Assembly: GCA_036345935.2 (NCBI GenBank)
Contig: JADWOT020000005.1
Location: forward strand, 434,001-498,000
Direction of reading: 5' to 3'
Origin: Taenia hydatigena
Taxonomy: Eukaryota; Platyhelminthes; Cestoda; Cyclophyllidea; Taeniidae
DNA length: 64,000 nt
Of this stretch, positions 41,253 to 51,934 are shown in pieces (position 1 is the first letter of the stretch; each line of letters starts with the position of its first letter). Made by a program: the position numbers and the translations under genes. The notes under the pieces are model-generated. The model had not been told where the DNA came from. It saw only the letters and a list, made by a program, of their open reading frames with translations, and ran no database searches.

Positions 41253-41820
41253 CAAACATATACAAGTTTTGCCCGATTTGCTTAGTGTGTCATAGAACCC
41301 TCGGCCTGCTCTTATGGCACCAAAAAGGTGAGGGAAATTACAGGATCAGCTTAACATTAACCATTTATGCATGGCGCAAGTAACACAAGCACTTTCTTTT
41401 GATTCTCAAAACAGTCCGACGTCACAATGCATGCTGTATGTGTTACATTAGGTTTGAAAACTATGATTCGCTCCTCATTCATACCATCAGAGAACATATG
41501 TGTGAGTAGGCGTCTGTTTAATTCTGATTGAATACAGCATGTGCTCTGCTACTCAGCCATGGCTTTGGCGTTTCATGCAAACTCCTCATAACTTCATGCT
41601 TTGTTTCATCATACTGCAGTCCAAAGAAATGCAGATTCAGAAATACGCCTTTACTGTACAGAATGCTTTGCTGAATACCTTACTTGAGAGGAGATGCAAT
41701 ATCACATGCGCTCACGCCATCTCTGTAGGTATTTGTTTATTTGGCTTAGTTTGCAACTACTGTTTACAGTAACGCCTTGATTTCTACTTTTCAGACCCTT
41801 GGTGCCGATTATTTGAGTAA
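41253..41820 (+). pseudogene. Decayed paralogue of the four-finger gene (fingers 2-4, in-frame TGA)
   Basis: Homologous, inverted copy of the gene at 11.0-12.0 kb. Exons are 41253-41327 (75 nt), 41415-41501 (87 nt) and 41620-41724 (105 nt), the same lengths and phase as in the intact copy. A terminal segment starts at 41795 and closes at TAA 41818-41820, the same position as the intact copy's TAG. Finger 2 is CPIC-x12-H-x5-H, finger 3 is CCMC-x12-H-x4-H, finger 4 is CTEC-x12-H-x4-H. The finger-4 exon contains an in-frame TGA six codons after its second cysteine, and no finger-1 exon was found in the 390 bases upstream. Donors are GTGAGG, GTGAGT and GTAGGT; acceptors are all CAG. An intron of 118 nt between fingers 3 and 4 matches the other copy's 118-nt intron at about 68%. 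A nonsense allele, a skipped exon or a sequencing error are alternatives to a true pseudogene. AATAAA occurs at 42244-42249. Confidence 0.68.
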
Positions 41821-43189
41821 AATGTGGTTGCATGCTATTTCGTTAGCAAAGTATGTAAGTCCCTCGCAGGTTGCATAGCAACACCATACCTCCACAAAGC
41901 GTCCGATAATATAGTGCGGAAAGAGTATTCGGTGCCTAATATTTTACCGCGTAAAGAAGTCACATCGACAGTGATAAAGAGTGCATCTTACTGTGCAAAA
42001 CTAGTCAAACTTTATCACGTCAGTTGCTAGAATATTTGCAGTTAATGACATGGCAAGGAAGTATGACTAATAGTCTGGCGTAGTTTTACAGACCACTGAC
42101 TTTAATTAGCTGTGCATACAAATGCAAAAATGCTCAAATGGTTTTCAATTGTCTGCATTTTAGCAAACTCTAGCAAGCTGCTCAAACCCTCCTTTTACGG
42201 GTCTTTAATCAAGTCTGAGCTATTTGATCAGAATTACACTTATAATAAAACGCCTTTTTGCATTTATTGCTGTTTCTTATCCTGATCATTGTTACATATG
42301 CGGGCGGATTTCTATATGAATCTAGGTAATTGAGAAGCTTTTGCAAAGGAACGTATGCAACCGAAAAAGGTTGTTTGTAGACCAGGTACTGATAAGACAA
42401 ATTTGTCAAAGGTGGTATGTTGAAAGGAGTTGCGATTGCTTTTAGACAGTGCGGAGAAGAGAGGTAAAGCTAGCTGCACGCCTGCGTGAAAATGAGCAAA
42501 GTTCTGGTTCTTCTCAAACAAGGTTTTTCGTTAACTTAAAAACAATTTAGAGCATTTACCAATTTACAATACAGCAAGCTATTGTAAAATTTTTATTGCT
42601 GCCTCCATTTCTATGCTTTATCGTAAAGGTGAAGTGCAAAATGCATTGCATCATTGGCCGATACGCCTATCTGATGTCTGGCAGCTAAAATGATGCTGTA
42701 GGTTACCCCAAATACTTCAACACTTGGTATACTTAACTAAAAATGCAAGGTATGCTACTATGGGTACAGAGGTGCTTCATTATTCCTAATGCCTGAATTG
42801 AAGCGAAGAATAGGCAGTGGATGATAGGCATCATATCTTGCCCGTTCAGATTATTGACTTAATTACTTGGTGACAAAGATGAGCACTTTTCTCCCTCTAA
42901 GCATCGGCACCGTCAGCGATGTGGTGCGAGGAGTCAGCACAGTTTTCACCAGGATCGGTAACCTCACTTTTGCAGGCCTGCCACAGATTTGGCGCTGTGC
43001 CACTGATACTACCTGGATCGGTTCTGCATTCTATTAATTGATTTTTGAATTAATTTGTGCTTTCAAGTACAAAAAAGCTGGTGAATCGTCATAATCTATG
43101 TCGTATTGGCAGCAACTATTAATGCTTTGTTTTAATGATAGCTGTTTTGGCTTCCATAAGGCAAAAATATTCATCCACAAAATTAGTGT

Positions 43190-44680
43190 GCGGTGTGGTA
43201 ATGCAATTAAGTATAGAGTTTAGCCAGTTTTTATGCTCTTAACATCGATAATATTTTTTTGGAAGGTTTTTTAGGATATATTGTAGCGAACCGCAATCAT
43301 TTATAATATTCGAACATGTCTTAACTGCACACACTTGCTTGTTGCCTGAAATTTGTCGAATTTATTTTCCAATTTACTTCTCGTTTCTTAAGAGGTGGTG
43401 GTAATTTACCTCACTGCGGTGGTCAACGAGAAAGAGGGGACATGAGGAAGAGTGAGGATGTTTTGTGTTGGGGTCAGCATAGAGGAGGGAAGAAACGCAA
43501 TTTAAAATGACTCTTGTTACTGTCATCACATCCCGAGATTTCCCTTCCTTTAACAGTGCAGAACCACGGAGAAAACCGTGATTGCAGCTTAGCAGCACTT
43601 CTGTTACTTGAGTTGTTGCAAGGTTCCTGCTTAACATTTAATTTTTGTCATATTTTGCAGTATTTCTACCTATTTTATTTATTGTTTCCACGCTTATCAG
43701 CCATTTATCCTCGGTTCACCGTAACCTTGATATCCCTACAAAGAGGAGTGTGATACGGTAAAGTGAAAGGTTGGTTTCTTGTAAGTTGTTTAGCGCTGAA
43801 ATTCTATCTTTAAACTCCTGCTGCAGTACCACCGCGAAATCGTTAAAATTTGGATCACCTACAATTTACCCCTTTTCGCCACATCATCACATTCAGTGCA
43901 CACGTAGGCAACGACTTCTGCATGAAGGCGCAATATCGTTCCGCCCCTGGTAGCGTCGCTTACTGCGGATCCACATTGTTACACTTTCTATCCTAACTCT
44001 GCCCACCGCCTGTTACCTAGCTGTCTCTGTTTTCATTTTGTTTTAGGTGGTGCAGATGCAAGCCGCTGTTATTAAGCGGTCATTCAAGCCTGCTACCTAA
44101 GTATTAATGGCTTACACTGCAAAGGAAAACAGCGACACTACAGCTGATTGTTCTGCTACCAATACTATCACCACGGTGCCCGTTAGTGAAGTTATCTCTG
44201 TTGATGTGAATCGTCCGATTGAAGGAGAGGATTGGTAAAACTGAAGCTGGCAAAATGTTTCCTTTTTTCGTCACGAGACAGTCCAGCTTTTGCTGACTTA
44301 TTAATCTCTGGTGACACTGCAATCATTTGACGAACACCGACTTTAGCCATAAAAACGCTAGGAAGAACTAGGATTGATCCGACCTGACCGCTAGTAGTCA
44401 AAGTGTTCCTTTTTGGCATCAGGGCATTAGTTCGGCCCCCAAATATATTTCAGCTCTTGATAATTTGGCGCAAAATCTCTACGCAAACAAGTACACAGGA
44501 AAATCAGTAGGAAGCATTATTTCCCATCTTTTGTTAAGGTATTGATTCGGTTGATGAATGCACCATCATTTCCATAAGCTGTTGAAAGTCAGAAGAGCAT
44601 TAAAAGCGATGCCTAACGGATTGTTAGCGCATATTTCAGCTGAAGGTTGCTATTTCTTACATAGAGCCTCCATAATCTAG
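43190..44680 (+). repeat. Left arm of a 1.5-kb inverted repeat
   Basis: This 1.5-kb stretch matches the reverse complement of 50440-51930, by eye at roughly 65-75% with small gaps. Anchors run the whole length. 43395-43410 (gtggtggtaatttac) pairs with the complement of about 51710-51725. 43875-43925 (the gtgcacacgtaggcaacga block) pairs with the complement of 51190-51230. 44230-44330 pairs with 50820-50920. 44625-44660 pairs with 50460-50495. Read on the minus strand, 44419-44192 holds a frame with SAKAGLSRDE and DDSHQQR that has a counterpart in the right arm, so the unit may derive from coding sequence. No family recognised. Confidence 0.75.
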
Positions 44681-46128
44681 AAGTGGATAGCATGGCATGT
44701 ATTACCTCAGCAGGTGTGGAAGCGTTTTAATTTTATTGAATTGCAGTTTATTGACAAAGGTGAAGTGCACTTCAAAGTATCTTCTTTATTTGGTACTCCG
44801 ATCCTACTGCTAAATGTGCTGTGGATCGTCAAAAGTGGAATGCTACTACTTAGCCTTGAAAATAACTTTAAATGGTGGTGAACGTGCAGCTTATAGGCTG
44901 CCGGGTGGATGGGTTTGAGAAGGAAGGGTCGTGCTTAAGGAAAAGAAAACAAGATGCTCCCAACTGCTTTGTACAGGGCATGTATGCCAGGAAGGCGGAA
45001 GGCCAGAAGGCTGAATGCAACTTGAGCGAATTCAGTCATTTACTTCGCAGGATGGTCTAAAATGTTGCGTTACCAATTTAGCACGCGGTGCCACTAAATG
45101 GGTATGACGGCTAGTACCGCAATCGGACAGATACGTAGGGTTTGATGATATGGTGCACGAAATGGGCAGATGAGATGGGGGTTGTGATAGATGGCTATAC
45201 CGTGGAATGGCTTCAAATAACATCTGTAAGTGCGCTTAAGCTCCTTTGCGTCTCATCTTTGCCTTATCGACAGGGAAGCAAAACCTTTCTCTAAATGCTG
45301 ACTCTTATCTTTAAACATAATAGATTAAGGAATCGCCGGCTAAGAAATATTCTGAAAAGCTATTCCATGAGGCTGGACTCGCATCAAGCAAAGTAGGCAC
45401 TGTCTATAAAATTATTAGCTGCCTTATGGATTCCAGGAACTTATGTTGTTATGGTAAACAGAAAATTTTGATAACTTGATAATAATGGTCAAGTATTGAA
45501 CGACTTATTTCAAAGGCAAATACGTGGTGTTGCATTGGTTTATGAGCTGAAGGCATGTGAAGGGAGTGTACGTGATATTATTCCTTGTAAAGCTTAAAGC
45601 AAAATAATTTGTTTAAATTAAACAAAAGCTATTTCATGTTGTTTCTTTGTTAGTTTATTATGAAGAGCGTTTTCCCTAAATGTGAAAATGGCCAAGACTT
45701 TGAGGATATCATAATGTCACGCTGATAGGACTCAATTGCAAAGCAAATGTAAGTAATAAAAAGAAAACTATGTAAATATGGTGTGAGATTCGAACGGTTT
45801 TAAAAGTAAGAATGCTAAAGCACAATATTGAAACTTTTGCTAACGAATAGTTCCAAAACAGGTGAGTAATATGCAGCGTGGCTAATAATGGTGAGGTGTA
45901 GTGGAGAAAGCGAAGTGCAGAAAATAGGTATGGTGCTTTGGAAAATGCAGTAAAGGCATGAAGGAATAGGGGATGGATATGTTTGAAGCTAACGAAAGCG
46001 CCTGCTTTTGACAAGTAGACAGAAGGAATGGAGTGACTACCAAATGTGAAATGAACAAGCACATTTACAGGAAGATGCGATTGACTTAGAGTACTTTACG
46101 AGGAAAGGGGAACGATGAAGCGTTTATT

Positions 46129-46163
46129 GAAAGGAAGAAGAAAAAAGAGGAAGAGGAAGAGAA
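46129..46163. repeat. 35-nt pure purine tract
   Basis: Only A and G over 35 bases, mostly gaa and gga units, in the spacer between the two arms of the large inverted repeat. Confidence 0.7.
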
Positions 46164-48689
46164 TTTTACCTGCATGACCTAATGTTCAGCCCTTTTGTTA
46201 TGTGATGGCAGACATTCTCCCATCTGTAGCACATGCACTTCTCTTGCGCAACCAGAATTTGTCATAAGTGATATGGATTGGAGTGGAAATGCATTATAGT
46301 CGGACCCACTACCCTCTGCTACCAATGTAGCGTCTCAAGACTCCCTCAAAGAAAAATAGAAGGCAAAATACCAGGGCAAATTATATGTTAGACAGACGGA
46401 GGGGATGAAGCTGCTTGACATGGCCTGGGAACCATTTTACTCGGCTGGGGCAATATAGCCTCCCAGAAAACCGTAAGCGAAACCGGCAGTCGAACAAACA
46501 ATGGTCCACTATACCTGTAGTAGAGCTGGGGCTCTTTATCTGGATTTGAAGAAGAAGCGATGCCTGAGATGAATAAATAAGAAGCAGTTTTGTCAAATCC
46601 CAATTGAATAATAAATTGAAGAAAGTAAACAAATAAAAGTCGTTCCTAAATATAGACACGTGTGATAATTTGTTTGCTTGGACTACCGATTTCGGTGAGG
46701 GTCGCAGAGATAGCCATGTTGTCCTAGCTGTGTAGGCTCGTCTCCAAGCCATGCCAGCACCTTATTTTCCTCTGCCTGCTAAACATATAGATTCTACCCT
46801 ATTTTTCTGCCTTCTTTTGTCTCAGAGGGACCTCGGGACGCTGCATTGGTGGCAGCGGGAAGCGGACCCTATTCTATGGCGTTCCTATTCCGATCTCCAC
46901 CACCTGTGACATATTTTAGCGGTGCGGAAGAAGTGCATGTGCTACGGATAAAGTATCTCTGACTCCCCATAGCAGATGGGCTAGGAAGGACGTTTGCTTT
47001 CGGCATCTCCATCTCCGTGTTCTACAAGAAAACCATTAACAACTGAAATGACACCGGCCATGGACGACCTGGAAAGGTTTCGTTTGGGAGATTACCCTTA
47101 ATATGCATGCTTAAGGAGATTGATGTGCTTACCGGATGTGCTTTCCGGTGGTTGAAAAGTGTTGTGTAACCGCAGGGGATGAGGAAAGGTCTCCTGTGTT
47201 CGTATTCATTCTCTGACTCTTAGTGTACTACGCGTTGTGTTTTGCTCAAATGAAGCAGATTCACAACATCACCATGTTTTGCTATGCATACGATCAGGCC
47301 TTTACGGACCTCAAGTTTAGAAAACTACAACAAAGAGGCGGCTTGATGGCAAAACAAAGTTAAAGCTTGTAGTCCTGTTAGGGCATTGACAATTTATCAT
47401 TTTGCGCTTCATGCCTGTTTATTTTATCGAGATTTTCATCATGCTATGCTCATAATCAGATTCAGCAGAATGGAATGCAAACTAAAGAGGAAGTAGGATT
47501 AGCGAGAAAAGTTGTGTGCTTGTTCCCACCCTAGAACGTGTCTTCACTCATTTGATGGCATCACTCCCTCCTCTACCATGGTTAACTACTTTAAGCGTAA
47601 TTCCACCTATGACCTCAAGTTGTTCCAGCACTTAATCTGGACTTGTCATCATGCTGCCGTTTGCTAAGCAAAATAATTGTGAATTAATGTGCCATTATTA
47701 AGTATTCCGTTTGCAATTTTTTCCCGCCTTTATCAAAAATTTTTAAGCAAATGATTTATTTTAAAAATGGCATAGTTTCGAGTCACATCTTAGTATCTGA
47801 CATCTGGGATTTAAATTCGATTAAACGCTTCTCAAAAGCATCCATTTATCAGCCGAGTTAGCAACCTGACGGGTAGGACCAATAATTTGTGAATGTCGCT
47901 AAACTACTTATAATAGTAAAACTAAAGAGAGCTATGCTTGGGCAAGTTTAACGAACGCCTTGAGAGCAGCAAGCTGAGTACCAATTACAAGGTTCTAGTA
48001 TAAGAAAGATTTCTGGCCCATAGCCTGAGAGATAATTTTGTCCAACAAGGCAGCCAGAGAAAAATGTCACAACTTAAACACAACTCTTCCTGGATGATGG
48101 GGCTTTATGATATCAAAAGTTGTTATTGTGCCTCAAGCCTCTAGTGGTTCCAGGCTCTTTGGTACGAGCAGTTTTCAAAGGTTTTACGAAGGATTTGGTC
48201 ATGCGGGAATCGGAAAGCCGCTTACCAAAGGCAGACTAGACTTCTGTCGAACCTGCGTCACTCGCAGCAGTTCCATAAGACCTCACTACACTGCGATCGT
48301 ACCTGATTAAGCGCAGCCGTCTATGCTTGAAATCCTTGGTAAGGTAATGGACCGACCAGTGCAATACACGCTTGCATCGGTTAACGCAACTCTGCCCCGG
48401 GAAGTCCTATTAAAGAGAATTCACGTTACACTTACACCAATGCGCTTTACCAAGGCAAGGCTGTTCAGTTCTATCAAAGCACATCAGTGTTAGTAAACCT
48501 TCTCCTTCTTTCCCTCCTTTACATGCACAATGCTACACAGAAGAAACAAAGGGGTAAGTAATGCCTACTTTCAAGAAGCCGCCTACCAACATTGGGTTAT
48601 GAATTAGATGGTTGACTCACTGTACGACAGTTTTGCGATTAACAATCGGAAAACAGCAGTGTCTTCGACAATTTACATTGTCACAGCGA

Positions 48690-48915
48690 TACAGACCAGC
48701 TATCGCAGAGTCCGTTGGCATTTACAAGAGGTCCACGCATATCAACTGCACCCTGTTGATCACTTGCTGCTATAAGAAGCAACAAACTAAATAGTTCTCA
48801 TTCTGACTGATGCCAAATCAAAACGAAGTAAACGATCCTCGAGTTGCCACTAGGATTTGCAGAATTCTTTGCGTTGACAAGAGGTCCTCTCATATCGACT
48901 GCATCCAATTCTTCA
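48690..48915 (+). repeat. Short local direct duplication, about 150-nt period
   Basis: About 50 nt around 48715-48765 (with acaagaggtccacgcatat) recur around 48860-48910 (with acaagaggtcctctcatat). The copies are diverged and the flanking bases align only weakly. Confidence 0.4.
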
Positions 48916-50439
48916 ACATCTGAATTGAGAAATCCTCAGAGCAAGTGCAGGGGCCGCCTGGCCTAGTCGTTCTTTGTGCGTTAAAAATTCAAAGTGGGTT
49001 CAAAGATGTCCTGCGTTGGTGCCGCGCTATTAAGCCGAGATGCTCGCCTGCAGAATGCATCCTATTTGTCATTATCCGAATTTAAATAATTTAAATATCT
49101 TCACTGAAAGTAGGCACTTCTAAAAGTAAGATCAAATAACAACATGCAGTGTAATTATTGCCGCATTGATGGGCCAAAATGAGTCATTGATCGATTAGTC
49201 AATATGGTTGGCCTTGAAGGGGAAAGCCCCAATTGCAGAACTCTGTGCGTCCGCAGCTGTGGGCTCGAAACATGGTGAAGCGTCAGCGCGCCTGCGTAGT
49301 GCCATAGAGGGGTGGGAAAAGAAGGCATAGAATGAGCTGCAATAGCAGCAGAGGCGGCGAATTGTTGCTTCTGCTAAAACCTACTTAATCATGGTAAAAT
49401 TACAGTTTAATCAGAAAAGCGTTGTATTTGGGAAGTGGAGTCATGCGGGTGAACCCCTCCTCCTTTCCCTTCCACCCTTACTTTCGTCTACGCCAAACCA
49501 CATGAACAAGGCGTCATATAGAATAAATCTCTTCCACAACAAAGCATTAAAAGCCAACATTAATTTGTCTTTGGAAACGCCAAACTATTCAGTCGGCATT
49601 ACTTTTTGAATTATTAGAACTACGTAACCTAAATTTGCATGTCCTTAGCTCATACTAAAATGCGATGCCATTTATTTATTTCCAAAACAATGTTCTGGAG
49701 CTTAGCCATGCTATGGATGTGATAGTGAATCAAACATTCGAATTTTTTGTCAGCCTTTGGCAATACACAGCTATTCTTTCATATATAGTGCATGCATCAC
49801 TTCATCTTCGTCCTGACAAACACATGATGCAAGCCTGCACTCATGAAAAAGTACCTCGACGCATATCAAGCTTGATGATTCCCTAATTTACTTCTAGCAT
49901 ACTGCTAAATTAACAGCTTTGCCCCATTCAAAGACCAACGTCAGCAACTGGGAAAAAATTTAAGTGAACGAAGAAAATGGATACAGTGGACTGTTATCAA
50001 ATCGACGGATGACATTGATAAACATTCAATAAACCAACCTTCTTATAACAAACTCCATCGCACAAAAGGCCTAACCGCTGTAACTGCCACTTGGCGTGTC
50101 TTTGAATCGCAAAAAGTCCGGATAACTTCATATTAGAAAGCAAAGAATAGAATCGCGAGAAATAGAGGCAGAAAAAGTAGTGAGTGAAGAATGGATTGAA
50201 AGAAATTGGGAAGCAAGGAGATGTTCGAAGGTTCTCCATTGGCAAAACCTATGCATCTGGGCGAACCAGATTAGAGTCCGTAGCAGGCTTCAACACAGCG
50301 GAATGACATGTTGGACCTTCACCTGGGGTCAGAGTCTTGCTGATCACCATCAATCCTAAAGCGCTGCCACCACCGTACCCAAAGTGAGGCTATCACTCCC
50401 TATTACCGCCTTGCTTTGCCACCGCTGCACACCTTCCCG

Positions 50440-51930
50440 CAGTTTCGCCTATGTGCGAATGAGCAACCTTCAACTAAAACATACGCTAGCGATTTTTAGG
50501 CATCCTTTTTAAAGCTCTTTTAATTTTTAACAGCTTGTAAAACGCAGGAGCATCAGGAGCATTTATCAAATGAATTGACGCCTAAGTACCGGCTAAAAAT
50601 AATTTCTCCTACCATGTCTCCCATTTAATTGCTTATGTATGGAGATTTTGAGCTGACTTATTGGCATATGAAATATATCTAGAGACCGAGCTGAAGCTTT
50701 GATGCCAGTAACGAGCACTTAGGCTAAAATAGGTCGGCTCAGGTCAATTCCAGTTCTTACCAGCGTAATGAAGGCTATAGTAGGTGTTGGTCAGGTGATG
50801 GCAGTGCCACCAGCGTTTTTTAATGAATCAGCAAAAGCCGGACTGGCTCGCGATAAAATGAAGGAATGCCTTGTAAACCTCAGGTTTACTAATTCACTCC
50901 TTCACAGGGACGATTCACATCAACAAAGGGGCAGCATTGGCAGCAGACTTATCAGCAGTAGTGTTGTCACATTCATTCGCAGTGCAAGCCATTAATGTTT
51001 AGGTAACAAGCTTGAATGACCACTTACTAACCGTGGCTTATATCCAAACCACCTAAAACAATATAGGAACACAGAGTCGGCTATGTAGTAGGTGGCAGGC
51101 AGAAGTAGGCTAGAAAGTATGACAACGTGAATCCATAGTAAAAGACGCTATGATAGGCGCACCGATCTTGCACTTCTATGCAGAAATCGTTGCTTACGTG
51201 TGCACTGAGCGTAATGCTATGGTGAAAAGAGGCAAAGATGTAAATGATCTCAATTTTAACGATTTCGCGATGATACTGCAGCATGAGTTTAAAGATAAAA
51301 CTGCCGTATTAATCCACTTACAGGTAGTTGACCACTGTCTTGGTCGTGTCACACTCCACTTTTGTGGGGAAATTAAGGTTACGATGAACTGAGAATAAAT
51401 GGATGAGAAGTATAAAAAGCAATGGGTGAAAGAGGTAGTCAGATAGGTAGAAATCCTACAAAATGTAACAGAACATTAATTGTAAAATGGGAACCCCAGA
51501 ATAACCCGCCTAACAGAAGCACTGTTCGGCTGCATTTACGGTTTTTTCTGTGGTATTGCACTGTTCACGGAAGGGAAATTTAAAAATGTGATGGCAGTGA
51601 CGCCAGCCATTTTGGATTTCGTTTCTTCTCTCTACAATGCTGGCGCCTAAATAGAACCTCCTCCTTCTTCCTCACGTTCCCTCTCCTCGTCGCCACCGCG
51701 GTGAAGTAAATTACAACCACCTATTTGGAAATGAGTAAAAAATTAAAAAAAATGGATTTGATAAAATTATGAGCGATAGACACAGATGTAGAGTTAGGGT
51801 GTTTGAATAACCTTAATGATTGCGACTTACTACATTACGTCTCAAAAATCTTTAAAGAAAATATTAACGATGTTGAAAGTAAAACACGGCTATGCTCTAG
51901 ACTTAATTATCATTACTGTTCTAACCAAAA
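50440..51930 (-). repeat. Right arm of the 1.5-kb inverted repeat
   Basis: Reverse-complement partner of 43190-44680. On the plus strand it carries frames 50768-50995 (SAKAGLARDK, DDSHQQR) and 51150-51392 (YVCTE, KRGKDV, NFNDFA, LQHEFKDK). The left arm shows the corresponding residues with frame breaks. Beyond about 51930 and below about 50440 I could no longer follow the match. Small indels between arms, for example about 27 nt after DDSHQQR, show that these are old copies and not an assembly artefact. Confidence 0.75.
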
Positions 51931-51934
51931 TTGA

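Larger units (their letters stand above)
44690..50430. other. 5.8-kb spacer between inverted-repeat arms, no gene recognised
   Basis: Holds the purine tract at 46129, the local duplication at 48690, and minus-strand frames of 117 and 123 codons (46062-45709 and 46752-46381). The first is hydrophobic and low in complexity; neither shows a known motif. If the arms bounded a mobile element, its coding part would be expected here, and I do not see it. Confidence 0.4.

Noticed and set aside
42250..42310. Extra degenerate finger (CIYC followed by LLHMR)
   Set aside because: The spacing from second cysteine to histidine is four residues short, a stop interrupts it, and no splice sites flank it.
45780..45800. 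tRNA gene suggested by a GTTCGAATC box on the minus strand
   Set aside because: The flanking bases do not pair as a T stem, and no A box or acceptor stem is present.
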